From Fodinibacter sp963834965 (lineage in GTDB: Bacteria > Actinomycetota > Actinomycetes > Actinomycetales > Dermatophilaceae): DNA of 64,000 nucleotides. Made by a program: the position numbers and the translations under genes. The DNA lies in the NCBI GenBank assembly GCA_963834965.1, contig CAWIEI010000017.1:310001-374000 (forward strand). The letters run 5' to 3'. Below the pieces are notes generated by a model. That model had not been told where the DNA came from. It made no database searches and saw only the letters and a program-made list of their open reading frames with translations. Positions 27,601 to 35,513 of this stretch are shown piece by piece (position 1 is the stretch's first letter; each line of letters begins with the position of its first letter).

Positions 27601-27941
27601 GCGAAACCGAGGATGCCCCAGTGCCCGACGACCGGGATGGCCCAGCCCTCCTGGAACAGCGAGCCGTACGCCTCGAGGTAGACCGTGGCCAGGATCAGGA
27701 ACGCCCAGAAGACGAAGAAGTGCGCGACGCCCGGGACGGTCCACTTGAGCAGTTTCTTCTGCCCGAAGACCTCGACCAGCTGCGTCTTCACCGCGGCGGC
27801 GACGCGGCCGGTGACCCCCTCCACGCGGTCGGGCGCGGGCTGGCCGCTGCGGATCAGCCGGTAGATCCACGACACCCGGCGTGCCGCGAGGGGCAGCGCG
27901 ATCGCGGTCATGAGGAGGCCGATCACGAGGACGGCGGTCAT
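24654..27941 (-). CDS. Membrane-bound Fe-S oxidoreductase (HdrD/GlpC-like, CCG domains) with long repetitive C-terminal tail
   Basis: This is a 1095-aa three-part protein. Residues about 1-260 hold six or so helices of the NarG/cytochrome-b-like type. Two 4Fe-4S motifs follow: CTECGRCQSQCP (Cys298, 301, 304, 308) and CTTCGACVEQCP (407, 410, 413, 417). Two CCG cysteine-rich domains come next (CAHCFNTIKNEY, SFCCGAGGARMW), as in heterodisulfide-reductase-like and GlpC-like subunits that pass electrons to the quinone pool. From about residue 745 the sequence is Ala/Pro/Glu-rich, with the 19-residue unit ADPWDAPAAPAATATAEPE six times and further DPWD motifs to the very C-terminus. GGAG before MTAVLVIGLL decides the start. 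The redox partner is unknown. Confidence 0.85.
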   Translation of the reverse strand: MTAVLVIGLLMTAIALPLAARRVSWIYRLIRSGQPAPDRVEGVTGRVAAAVKTQLVEVFGQKKLLKWTVPGVAHFFVFWAFLILATVYLEAYGSLFQEGWAIPVVGHWGILGFAQDFIAVMGLVGIAVFAAIRVKNSPKRLGRRSRFQGSHLGGAWLTLFFIFNVIWTMFLFRGSSVATGNFPYGNAAFASHTVGAAIEPLGESTATFLEHIGLLLHIGVMLVFLIFVLHSKHLHIFVAPINVMFGRRPVALGAAKELIVAGKPFSMDEMEELDEGASLGVGHAEDFTWKGLLDFTTCTECGRCQSQCPAWNTEKPLSPKLLIMGLRDHANAKAPYLQALAKVDGDRERVPANVLPVPAHHGHAAPEGLSWDDVPLVGDTGYNGDSLAAYTPAGPGAVIDDDVLWSCTTCGACVEQCPVDIEHVDHIIDMRRYQTLIESAFPSELGGLFKNLEGKGNPWGMGARARLDWAKDLPFPVKVLGQDVEKASDVEWLFWVGCAGAYEDRAKQTTRAVAELLDTAGVSFAVLGNGETCTGDSARRAGNELLFQTLAQQNVDTFGEFGVTRVVVTCAHCFNTIKNEYAPLGGSYEVVHHTQLLNRLVRDKKLVPVARPSDVLGMSSAKNAASTASTVTYHDPCYLGRHNGVYNPPRELIESLPGVELREMERTRETSFCCGAGGARMWMEEKLGTQINTNRTEEAIATGAERIAIGCPFCRVMISDGLGAKQSEGIAETVEVVDVAQMLLAAVRRGSEPDGAAEASSDTTGSGMPVAPAPEVTAPAAAATAAAATAAGAAAVATPEAEAEAEADPWDTPAAPAATATAEPEADPWDAPAAPAATATAEPEADPWDAPAAPAATATAEPEADPWDAPAAPAATATAEPEADPWDAPAAPAATATAEPEADPWDAPAAPAATATAEPEADPWDAPAAPAATAAAASAAPATAEPEADPWDEPTGTGPDSPAEPARDKIDQVVEVAPTADEPDPWDEPSDATDPEPAEAAASSPVAEAERPSSDLLVDSGTATDDKVTKAAAEAPASETVVPEQTEPEQTEPEQTEPEQTETEQTEPKPAAEPTAAPTRFTGEAALLDEPDPWD
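24741..24816. repeat. 15-bp in-frame tandem repeat (EQTEP codons)
   Basis: Five copies of a 15-base unit (ctcggtctgctcggg) encode EQTEP on the minus strand near the C-terminus of the Fe-S oxidoreductase. Confidence 0.9.
25093..25514. repeat. 57-bp in-frame tandem repeat (DPWD units)
   Basis: The 57-base unit beginning gggtctgcctcgggctcgg starts at 25173, 25230, 25287, 25344, 25401 and 25458 with very few differences. Diverged units flank it at 25093 and 25515. It encodes ADPWDAPAAPAATATAEPE on the minus strand. It keeps frame, so it is protein coding and not a CRISPR array. Confidence 0.95.
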
Positions 27942-28130
27942 GTGGTGCTCCATCCGGCGGGTGGGGTGGTGTGCGTGGTGTCGCGCCCAGCTCGGGGCCA
28001 CGGGGGCGCCGCCCGAGTCTATCCACGGCTAAGCGGGCGCATACCTCGGTGTGACGCTCACCCTACTGGCCGGTAACCCGTGTCGGACCGCCAGGTGACC
28101 GCTGTCAAAGGATGGCGTCCACCGGGTCGA

Positions 28131-28510
28131 TCACCCGGCGATGGTCATGGGCCGCGTCGGCACGGCCGGGGCCGCGAGCACCACCGCCACGCGCCACCGG
28201 CCGCGCTCCAGGCGCTTGCGCGCCGTGGCCGGCCGCACCCCGAGCACGGTCGCCACCTGGTCGCTGCACAGGCCCTCCCAGGAGGCCAACGTGAGCACTT
28301 CGCGGTCGTCGCCGCCGAGCGCGTCGAGCGCGTCGCGCACGTGCTCCAACCCGTCGGGTGCGGGCCCGCCGGGGGTTGGCGAGCGTGCGCCGGGCGATCG
28401 CCAGCAGCCAGGCCAGCTGGTGCTCGGGGTCCTCGGGGGCGTCGTGCACCGTGCGCCACGCCGTGGTGAGGTACGTCTTGGTAGACGTCCGGGTCCCAGG
28501 TGCTCACGCT
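28131..28510 (-). pseudogene. Degenerate sigma-70 (ECF-type) factor
   Basis: Two frames hold the halves of a sigma factor. One reads YLTTAWRTVHDAPEDPEHQL and then AWLLAIARRTLANPRR (end of region 2). The other, shifted near 28350, reads EHVRDALDALGGDDREVL and then CSDQVATVLGVRPATARKRLERGRWRVAVV (region 4 helix-turn-helix), ending in a normal stop. The N-terminal part of region 2 is missing or out of frame (DPDVYQDV). At least two indels are needed, so I call it a pseudogene. Confidence 0.65.
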
Positions 28511-28511
28511 G

Positions 28512-28983
28512 CCCTCAGCGGTCGAGAGGCTGCGGGCGCGGGCGTCGATGGAAAGCATCGTCGAGCGAGCCGACGCGGCCGCGGGGCGGTCGCCGTCGCG
28601 CGTCACCCACACCGGCGTGCACCCCCAGTCGGCACTGGCCCGGCTGAGCAGGCCCAGCAACAACTCGGCCTTCTGCACCAGGCCCTGCTGCTCCGGGGCG
28701 CAGCCGTGCGGGTCCGCCCACTCACGCGCCGACTGCCCGGCATACTCGCGCCAGCTGTGGCCGGGTGGCACGGGAAGGTCGGTCGGGGAGAGGGTGGCGA
28801 CGTAGTCGGTGAAGTCCTGGGCACAGACGTCGATCTTCTCCGAGGCGTCGTCCATGCCGGGGTTCAGTGCCGGGTTGGGACCCGCCGCAGCCGCGCGCGC
28901 AGCCCCCGGTCGGCCACCGCCGGTGGCGCCGCCGCGGTGAGCAGTGCCCCCAGCTCGTCGGTCCCCCCGTGCGTCATCGTCAT
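28512..28983 (-). pseudogene. Degenerate hypothetical gene next to the sigma remnant
   Basis: An ATG at 28983 opens MTMTHGGTDELGALLTAAAP and then PAVADRGLRARLRRV, but it stops within 40 codons. In another frame MDDASEKIDVCAQDFTDYVA continues to about 28520 and then runs antisense-like into the sigma remnant. The first part resembles the N-terminus of proteins encoded beside actinobacterial sigma factors. The locus seems to have been broken by frameshifts or a deletion. No function can be given. Confidence 0.4.
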
Positions 28984-29158
28984 CCCCACGTCGTGCGCCG
29001 CCAGCCCCGGTGTCGAGTGCCGTCATGGGGGACTGTCCGCGCACCACAGGAGTGTGACAGGTGGATCCGGGCCGGTTGTCCTTCTCACGCCACCCCGTTC
29101 GTCTCTAGGGTGAGGCCGGACACCGGTGCGGCCCACCGCTGACAACCAAGGAGTCGAC

Positions 29159-29506
29159 ATGACCCAGTACGCCGCCCTCATCTACACCCGTGACGTCGAC
29201 TGGAGCGCCCCCGAGTACGCCACGGAGACGGCCCAGTACGGCGAGTTCGCCGAGGCCGCCAGCGCCGTCATCCGCGGCGGCGCCGCCCTCTACCCCACCT
29301 CGACCGCCACCACCGTGAAGGTCGCGGCCAAGGGCGGCACCCCGCTCACGACCGACGGGCCCTACGCCGAGACCAAGGAGGCCCTCACCGGCTTCTACCT
29401 GCTCGAGTGCGCCGACCTCGACGAGGCCGTGCGCGTCGCGGCCACCATCCCGGCCGCCTGGGACGGCGCCATCGAGGTGCGCCCCGTCATCGAGTTCCCG
29501 ATGTGA
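29159..29506 (+). CDS. YCII/DGPF-domain protein
   Basis: This 115-aa dimeric alpha-beta-barrel protein (YCII fold) has the signature TTDGPYAETKEALTGFYLLE, the DGPF variant. Such proteins are encoded next to ECF42 sigma factors and are thought to work with them, though their biochemical role is not firmly known. AAGGAG precedes the ATG. The stop overlaps the sigma gene (ATGTGA). Confidence 0.88.
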   Translation: MTQYAALIYTRDVDWSAPEYATETAQYGEFAEAASAVIRGGAALYPTSTATTVKVAAKGGTPLTTDGPYAETKEALTGFYLLECADLDEAVRVAATIPAAWDGAIEVRPVIEFPM

Positions 29507-30765
29507 GTGCCGTCGCCTCGGGGGCGGGTCCGGCAGGCCGGCCCGCCCCCGAGGACGCCCACCGCGCCCTGGCCGAGATCGTCAGGGTCGCCGGCCGTGA
29601 CGTCCTCGCCACCCTCGCCCGCTGGACCGGCAACCTCGCGCTCGCCGAGGACGCCGTGCAGGACGCCAGCCTGCGCGCGCTGCAGACCTGGCCGCGCGAC
29701 GGCATCCCCGACAGCCCGGTCGCGTGGCTGCGCACCACCGCCCGCCGCTGCGCCGTCGACCAGATCCGTCGTGAGGCGGCTCGCGCCCCCAAGGAGGCGC
29801 TCGCGTCCGGCCCGGATGCCGACGTGGTGCTCTTCGCACAGGACCCCGAGCCCGACGTGGTCGAGGACGACCTGCTGCGCCTGGTCTTCACCTGCTGCCA
29901 CCCCAGCCTCGCGCCCGAGACCCGCGTCGCCCTGGCGCTGCGCACCCTGTGCGGGCTGGGCACCGAGGAGGTGGCGCGCGCCCTGCTCGTCTCCGAGCCC
30001 ACGATGGCCAAGCGCCTCACCAGGGCCCGGCAGAAGATCCGGCTGGCCGGCATCCCCTACCGTGTGCCGTCGGCCGACGACCTCCCCGAGCGCTGGGGCA
30101 CCGTGCTCGCCACCACCTACCTCATGTTCAACGAGGGGTATGCCGCCACGGCCGGCCCCGAGCTGACCCGCCCCGCGCTCGTGGCCGAGGCGCTTCGCCT
30201 CACCCGGCTTCTGCACCGCCTGCGCCCCAACGACCCCGGTGCCACCGGCCTGCTGGCGCTCATCCTGCTGCAGGACTCGCGCCGGGCCGCGCGCACCGAT
30301 GCCGCGGGCGCCGCCGTGCTGCTCGCCGACCAGGAACGCGCGCTGTGGGACCGCGGCGCCATCGCCGAGGCCGTACCGCTGGTGGGGGAAGGCCTGCGGC
30401 TGTCGCCCGCGCACCCCGACCCCTACGTCGTGCAGGCAGCGATTGCCGCCTGCCACGCGCTCGCCCCGTCGTGGGAGGAGACCGACTGGGCGGCCATCGA
30501 GTCCTGGTACGAGGTGCTGCTGAGAATCGATGACGGGCCGGTCGTGCGCCTCAACCACGCTGTCGCCGTGGCCGAGGCGCGGGGGCCCCAGGAGGGACTC
30601 GCGCTCGTCGACGCGATCGACGGGCTGGCCGACTACCCGCTCTGGCATGCCACCCGGGCCGCCCTGCTGCGCCGGCTCGACCGGCCGGGCGAGGCCGCCG
30701 CCGCCGATGACAAGGCCCGCCGGCTGCCGCTCAACGCGGTGCAGCGCGACCTGCTCGACCGCTGA
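29503..30765 (+). CDS. ECF42-type RNA polymerase sigma factor (SigJ-like with DUF6596)
   Basis: This 420-aa sigma factor starts at a GTG overlapping the DGPF gene. Region 2 is about residues 20-90 (EDAVQDASLRALQTWP) and region 4 about 125-185 (FTCCHPSLAPETRVALALRT, GTEEVARALLVSEPTMAKRL). A 200-residue C-terminal DUF6596/TPR-like extension follows (LMFNEGYAA, LTRLLHRLRPNDPGATGLLALILL). This is the ECF42 architecture, in which the extension is part of the regulatory mechanism in place of an anti-sigma factor. Partner and neighbour fit the known DGPF-ECF42 pairing. Confidence 0.9.
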   Translation: MSAVASGAGPAGRPAPEDAHRALAEIVRVAGRDVLATLARWTGNLALAEDAVQDASLRALQTWPRDGIPDSPVAWLRTTARRCAVDQIRREAARAPKEALASGPDADVVLFAQDPEPDVVEDDLLRLVFTCCHPSLAPETRVALALRTLCGLGTEEVARALLVSEPTMAKRLTRARQKIRLAGIPYRVPSADDLPERWGTVLATTYLMFNEGYAATAGPELTRPALVAEALRLTRLLHRLRPNDPGATGLLALILLQDSRRAARTDAAGAAVLLADQERALWDRGAIAEAVPLVGEGLRLSPAHPDPYVVQAAIAACHALAPSWEETDWAAIESWYEVLLRIDDGPVVRLNHAVAVAEARGPQEGLALVDAIDGLADYPLWHATRAALLRRLDRPGEAAAADDKARRLPLNAVQRDLLDR

Positions 30766-30931
30766 CGCCGCGCCGCCGCCACTGAGACATCGTTGTGCGC
30801 GGCGATAACCCTCTGTTGGAATACGCATAAGCAGGCGACGGTTGGCACCGTCGTCGGTTGTTCCGAGCCGGATGCCGTGCTGCCCACCTCGGGCGACCGG
30901 GCCGGCCACCGTTCCAGCGAAAGGCCCCGCG

Positions 30932-31861
30932 ATGCCCATCCTCGACGACGTGACCCAGGCCGTCGGCAACACCCCGCTCGTCCGGCTCAACCGGATCATC
31001 GACGGGGACGCGATCGTTGCCGCCAAGCTCGAGTTCTACAACCCCGCGAGCTCGGTGAAGGACCGCATCGGCGTCGCGATCATCGACGCCGCGGAGGCGT
31101 CGGGTGACCTCAAGCCCGGCGGCACCGTCGTCGAGGCCACGTCGGGCAACACCGGCATCGCGCTGGCCATGGTCGGCGCGGCTCGTGGCTACAAGGTCGT
31201 GCTGGCCATGCCCGAGTCGATGAGCAAGGAGCGCCGCGCCCTGCTGCGCGCCTACGGCGCCGAGCTGATCCTCACCGACCCCTCCACCGGGATGAAGGGC
31301 GCGGTCGCCAAGGCCGAGGAGATCGTCGCCGAGCGCGAGGGGGCCGTGCTGGCCCGCCAGTTCGCCAACGTCGCCAACCCCGAGATCCACCGCAAGACCA
31401 CCGCGGAGGAGATCTGGAAGGACACCGACGGCGAGGTCGACATCGTCGTGGCCGGCATCGGCACCGGTGGCACGATCACCGGTGTCGGCCAGGTGCTGAA
31501 GTCGCGCAAGCCGAGCGTGCAGATCGTCGCCGTGGAACCCGAGGAGTCGCCGATCCTCAACGGTGGCGCCCCCGGCCCGCACAAGATCCAGGGCATCGGC
31601 GCGAACTTCGTGCCCGAGATCCTCGACACCACCGTCTACGACGAGGTCATCGACGTCAACGCCGAGACCTCGGTGAAGTGGGCCCGCCGCGCCGCCACCG
31701 AGGAGGGCCTGCTCGTGGGCATCTCGTCCGGCGCCGCGCTGGCCGCGGCCAACCAGGTCGCCTCGCGACCGGAGAACGCCGGCAAGACCATCGTCGTCAT
31801 CATCCCGAGCTTCGGTGAGCGCTACCTGTCGACGATCCTGTTCGAGGGCCTCGTCGACTGA
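30932..31861 (+). CDS. cysK: Cysteine synthase A (O-acetylserine sulfhydrylase)
   Basis: This 309-aa PLP enzyme makes cysteine from O-acetylserine and sulfide. The PLP lysine is Lys43 in NPASSVKDRIG. TSGNTGIALAMVGAARGYK and GTGGTITGVGQ bind substrate and cofactor phosphate. It lies one base before cysE, so the two enzymes of the pathway are made together and can form the cysteine synthase complex. The 166-bp region upstream carries its promoter, but I see no riboswitch in it. Confidence 0.95.
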   Translation: MPILDDVTQAVGNTPLVRLNRIIDGDAIVAAKLEFYNPASSVKDRIGVAIIDAAEASGDLKPGGTVVEATSGNTGIALAMVGAARGYKVVLAMPESMSKERRALLRAYGAELILTDPSTGMKGAVAKAEEIVAEREGAVLARQFANVANPEIHRKTTAEEIWKDTDGEVDIVVAGIGTGGTITGVGQVLKSRKPSVQIVAVEPEESPILNGGAPGPHKIQGIGANFVPEILDTTVYDEVIDVNAETSVKWARRAATEEGLLVGISSGAALAAANQVASRPENAGKTIVVIIPSFGERYLSTILFEGLVD

Positions 31862-31862
31862 C

Positions 31863-32456
31863 ATGTCGATCATCCGTGCTGCCCGGGCGACGGTTCGCGA
31901 GGACCTCGACGCCGCGATGCTGCGCGACCCTGCAGCAGAGACGCGCGCCGACGTCGCCGTGAACTCGCCCGGGCTGCACGCGATCTGGGCCTACCGGGGC
32001 CTGCACCGGCTGTGGCAGAAGCCCGGTGCCCGCCCGGTGGCGCGCGCCCTGTCTACCGTGGTGCGGTCGGTGACCGGCGTCGAGATCCACCCCGGGGCGC
32101 AGATCGGCCGGCGCTTCTTCATCGACCACGGGATGGGCGTCGTCATCGGCGCCACCGCCGTGATCGGTGACGACGTCATGCTCTACCACGGGGTCACGCT
32201 GGGCGGCCGGTCGCTGGCCCGCGGCACCAAGCGGCATCCGACCGTCGGCGACCGGGTCACCATCGGGGCGGGCGCCCGGGTGCTCGGTGACATCGAGATC
32301 GGCGACGACGTCCAGATCGGCGCGAACTCGGTTGTGGTGAAGCCGGTTCCGGCGGGTGCCGTCGCCACCGGCATCCCGGCACGGGTCCGCTTCCCCCACT
32401 CGCCGACCGAGGACCCCTACGACGCGCTCTTCGCCGAGCCCGCGATCTTCATCTGA
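31863..32456 (+). CDS. cysE: Serine O-acetyltransferase
   Basis: This 197-aa enzyme acetylates serine with acetyl-CoA to give the CysK substrate. It has the left-handed beta-helix of hexapeptide transferases (IHPGAQIGRRFFIDHGMGVV, YHGVTLGG, GDRVTIGAGARVLGDIEIGDDVQIGANSVV), catalytic His in FIDHG, and a short N-terminal region like EpsC-type enzymes. The C-terminal tail is longer than the minimal CysK-binding form and ends AIFI; a C-terminal Ile is what docks in the CysK active site. Its 3' end overlaps the convergent CHAT gene by 8 bases. Confidence 0.93.
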   Translation: MSIIRAARATVREDLDAAMLRDPAAETRADVAVNSPGLHAIWAYRGLHRLWQKPGARPVARALSTVVRSVTGVEIHPGAQIGRRFFIDHGMGVVIGATAVIGDDVMLYHGVTLGGRSLARGTKRHPTVGDRVTIGAGARVLGDIEIGDDVQIGANSVVVKPVPAGAVATGIPARVRFPHSPTEDPYDALFAEPAIFI

Positions 32457-35004
32457 GCGCCGGCTCGCCGCCCGTCGCGCTCCAGTCGGAGCCGTAGAGG
32501 CAGAACACGCCCGCTGCGGGATGCTCGCGCACCACCCCGGCCCAGGCCTCGGCGGCATCGGCACCCGTCGACAACACCCGGTGGTAGGCGACCATCGCGT
32601 CGGCGGCGACCGAGTCGGCGACCGGCGACACCGCGGCCAGCACGCTCGTCGCCCCGAGCGCCATCAGCGCGATCGCCAGCCCAAGGGGTTCGTCACCGGG
32701 GCGGGTCGAGAACTGGCCGACATCGCACGCCGCCAGCGAAATGTGTTCTGCCGCAACCGGTCGGGGGAACTCGTGTGCGAACACCGGTCCGTCGGCCAGC
32801 TGCACCGACGAGAACAGTGGGCTCTGTGCCTCGTGCACGCCGTGAGCGGCAAGGTGCACCACGCGCGAGCGGCCCAGGGCCGTCACGACTTCCTCGCTCG
32901 TCGCCGGCCGGTTGTCGGTGGCCACCGGGTCGGCCGACCAGAACCCACGCACCGCCCGGATCTCGGGGCCGGTGCGCGCCAGCCCGGGGCCGTAGAGAGC
33001 GGCGGCCGGAACGGACCAGCCGGCAGCCGAGCTGCGGGAGGGGCCGCGCACCCAGCGGGTGAGGGACGGCGCGACCGTGACCGGGCGACCCCGCAGGCTG
33101 GGGAGCAGGCTCCACGGCACGGCCGCCAGGGTGCCCGAAGGGATGACGACCACCCGGCGGTCGGCTGAGCGGCCCAGGGCCGGCCCGGCCGGGTTCAGGG
33201 TGGTGTCGACAGCGGCGAGTGACGCCGCGCTCGCCCGGTTCAGGGCCGCCTCCATGGGAGACCCCGGTGCCAGCATGGCCCGGGCCCGCAGGTCCCGCCG
33301 CAAGCGGGCCAGCTGCCGGCTCGCCACCGAGATGGTGCCGGTGCGCGACACCGCGAGGGCGCCGTCGTCGAGCACGATCGTCCACAGTTCGTCGCCCGTC
33401 TCGAAGAACTCCACCACGGTGGCGTCCCGGTCGGACGCGGCGGCGCGGGCCTCGTCGGCGTCGACGGGCGGGAGGGTGCCGGCCGAGCTCCCACCGACGG
33501 TCAGCGTCCATTCCCGTTGGGCCACGTGGTCCTCGAGCTGGGCGATCTCGCGGACGAGCTCCGCGGAGGCATGGCCCTCGCGCTCGGCCGCCACCCGCCG
33601 CAGCCGCCTGAGCTCCCGGGTCATCGCGGTGAGCTCGGGGTCGGTGGAGCTGGTGACCGGGTTGATCCGGTGCGAGATGGCACGCCACCGCTCGATGCTC
33701 GTGAGGATGCCGTCGCCGTCGTTGCCCTGGAGGGCGCGCTCGACGTCGAATGCGGCGAGCCGTCGTCCGTGCAGGGCCAGGGCGGCGCGCACGTCGAGGC
33801 TCGAGGACTGGAACTGGTGCGCCGCGAGCAGCCGGTTGCCGGTGGTGATGCGGCGCTCGGCCTCCACCTGCCGGCCCCGCGCGTGGTCGAGGCGGGCGCG
33901 GACGAGGGTCTCGTGGAGCCGGGCCGCGAGCGAGTCACGGTTGGTGCGCTCGAGCGTGGCCAGCCGCAGCTCGGCGCCGTCGACGTCGCCCGAGAGCAGC
34001 CGCGCCTCGGCCTCCAGCCGCACCGCCGCGCGGTCGGCGACCCTGCCGGTCGTCGCCTGCCCGTTGCGCCGCGCCAGCTCGGTGATGACGACTTCCAGGT
34101 CGTGTCCGGCAGCGACGTCGATCGTCGACCGGATCAGGGTGGCATCGCGCACCAGCTCCTCGACCTGCCGGGTGCGATAGGCGGCCAGGGCCGTGCGGAT
34201 GTGTCGTCGGGCGCCGTCGAGGTCGTTGACGAGGAGGTCGCAGCGGGCCAGCCGCGCGCTGATCTCGCCCACTTCGAGCCGGTGGTCGTCGGAGCGTGCC
34301 GACTCCAGGGCGTCCTGCAGGACGCTGCGCGCCTTGTCGACCAGCCCCGCCTCGAGCAGCACCTCGGCGTGGTCGAGGCGGGCGCGGTCTCGGCTGACGG
34401 CGGCATCCATCCGGTCTGCAGCACGCATGAGCACGAGGGCCCGGGCGAGGTCTCCGTCGACGAAGGCCAGGCAGGCGAGGTTGTGCCGGGCCTTGAACTC
34501 CTGGTCGGCATACCCGTGAGTGGCAGCGATCTCGGCGGCGCGGGTGAGGTCGGCCTCGGCCGCGGCCATGTGGCCGAGACCCAGGTGGGCCATACCCCGG
34601 TTGATCAGCAAGGCGCAGCGCTGGCTGGGGTTGAGGGCCTGCTCATCGTCGCCGACCCCGTTCAACGCCGCCAGGGATGCCGCCCAGTCGCCGCCGCGCA
34701 CGTGGATCACGCCCTCCTGGACGTGGCTCAGGGCGACGAGCAGGCGGTCGTCGATGGCGGCTGCCTGCCCCCGTGCGTCGCGGAGCATCGTCAGGGCCGG
34801 CCCGAGGCCGTTGACCTCGAGCTCGGTCCAGGACCGGGTGATCAGCACCCGGATGCGAAGCCGCCCGGCATCGTCCCCGGTGGCGCCGTCGAGCGCTCCC
34901 ACGGCCTGGTCGAGGTGCGCGACGGCATCCTCGAAGCGACCCACCTCGTTGGCGTGCCGCGCCGCGTTGAGGTGGGAGTCCGCGATGTCGACGGGATCCC
35001 GGAT
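32449..35004 (-). CDS. TPR-CHAT protein (caspase-like protease), cassette 1
   Basis: This is a protein of about 851 aa. Helical TPR repeats fill roughly residues 1-480 (AARHANEVGRFEDAVAHLDQ, LLINRGMAHLGLGHMAAAEA). The C-terminal CHAT domain (about 560-851) has the His-Cys dyad His721 (HLAAHGVHEAQSPLFSS) and Cys760 (ISLAACDVGQ). No signal peptide is present, so it is cytoplasmic. The frame has no ATG, GTG or TTG near the preceding stop. An ATC at 35004 lies five bases after GGAG and aligns with an ATT in the paralogue, so I start there; the GTG at codon 25 is the alternative. It is fourth in the protease-sigma-small-CHAT operon. Confidence 0.8.
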   Translation of the reverse strand: MRDPVDIADSHLNAARHANEVGRFEDAVAHLDQAVGALDGATGDDAGRLRIRVLITRSWTELEVNGLGPALTMLRDARGQAAAIDDRLLVALSHVQEGVIHVRGGDWAASLAALNGVGDDEQALNPSQRCALLINRGMAHLGLGHMAAAEADLTRAAEIAATHGYADQEFKARHNLACLAFVDGDLARALVLMRAADRMDAAVSRDRARLDHAEVLLEAGLVDKARSVLQDALESARSDDHRLEVGEISARLARCDLLVNDLDGARRHIRTALAAYRTRQVEELVRDATLIRSTIDVAAGHDLEVVITELARRNGQATTGRVADRAAVRLEAEARLLSGDVDGAELRLATLERTNRDSLAARLHETLVRARLDHARGRQVEAERRITTGNRLLAAHQFQSSSLDVRAALALHGRRLAAFDVERALQGNDGDGILTSIERWRAISHRINPVTSSTDPELTAMTRELRRLRRVAAEREGHASAELVREIAQLEDHVAQREWTLTVGGSSAGTLPPVDADEARAAASDRDATVVEFFETGDELWTIVLDDGALAVSRTGTISVASRQLARLRRDLRARAMLAPGSPMEAALNRASAASLAAVDTTLNPAGPALGRSADRRVVVIPSGTLAAVPWSLLPSLRGRPVTVAPSLTRWVRGPSRSSAAGWSVPAAALYGPGLARTGPEIRAVRGFWSADPVATDNRPATSEEVVTALGRSRVVHLAAHGVHEAQSPLFSSVQLADGPVFAHEFPRPVAAEHISLAACDVGQFSTRPGDEPLGLAIALMALGATSVLAAVSPVADSVAADAMVAYHRVLSTGADAAEAWAGVVREHPAAGVFCLYGSDWSATGGEPALR

Positions 35005-35012
35005 CGGTTCTC

Positions 35013-35513
35013 CTACAGCTCTATCGCCGGCGTGATGATCGGGGGCGCCTCGGTGTCGTCGCGCCTGCGGAGGACGAAGCTGACCAACCCGCGCTCGACG
35101 CCGGTGAAGGTGAAGCGGCCCTCCTCGTCGACCACGGTGGTGCGGGTGCGGCCCCGCTCGCGGAGCTCGACCTCGACCTCTCCCTCGCTGACCCATCCGG
35201 CGAGGTCCGCGCGGGTCGAGCGGCCGTGCTCGATGGTGACCATCACGCTGAGACCCTCGCTGGCGAAGGTGACGGTGTCGGCGCGGTCGTAGTCCGTGCC
35301 CCGCACCGTCTCGAGCGTGGCGCTGGAGACGATCTCGGCGACCTCGGCCTCGAGGGCCGCGATCGACATGGCGAACTTCACCCGGTCGAGCAGGTCGGCG
35401 GGGACGGGGTCGAGCAGCTCGTGGAGATGCCGTACCTGCATCAGAAGCTGGGCGTCGACGTCGTCGAGCGCGCCGGCGGCGAGGACGGTCTCGGGGTCCG
35501 GGGTGGCATTCAT
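35013..35513 (-). CDS. Small cassette protein 1: helical N-terminus plus beta-sandwich-like C-terminus
   Basis: This 166-aa cytoplasmic protein is not in a family I can name. Residues 20-65 are helical (DAQLLMQVRHLHELLDPVPA, LLDRVKFAMSIAALEAEVAEI). Residues 85-166 are strand-rich (FASEGLSVMVTIEHG, WVSEGEVEVELRERGRTRTT, EGRFTFTGVERGLVSFVLRR), like a carboxypeptidase-regulatory or SpaA-type sandwich. It shares the DPVPAxL, KFAxxxxALxAEVAE, GRFT and the ITPxxE ending with the paralogue at 40988. The ATG overlaps the sigma stop, and the CHAT start is eight bases after its TAG. By position it could bind the sigma factor or be a protease substrate. Confidence 0.7.
   Translation of the reverse strand: MNATPDPETVLAAGALDDVDAQLLMQVRHLHELLDPVPADLLDRVKFAMSIAALEAEVAEIVSSATLETVRGTDYDRADTVTFASEGLSVMVTIEHGRSTRADLAGWVSEGEVEVELRERGRTRTTVVDEEGRFTFTGVERGLVSFVLRRRDDTEAPPIITPAIEL

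Noticed and set aside
30766..30931. Riboswitch or leader peptide upstream of cysK
   Set aside because: I looked for a SAM-type fold and a Cys-rich leader and saw neither; only an ordinary promoter region is likely.
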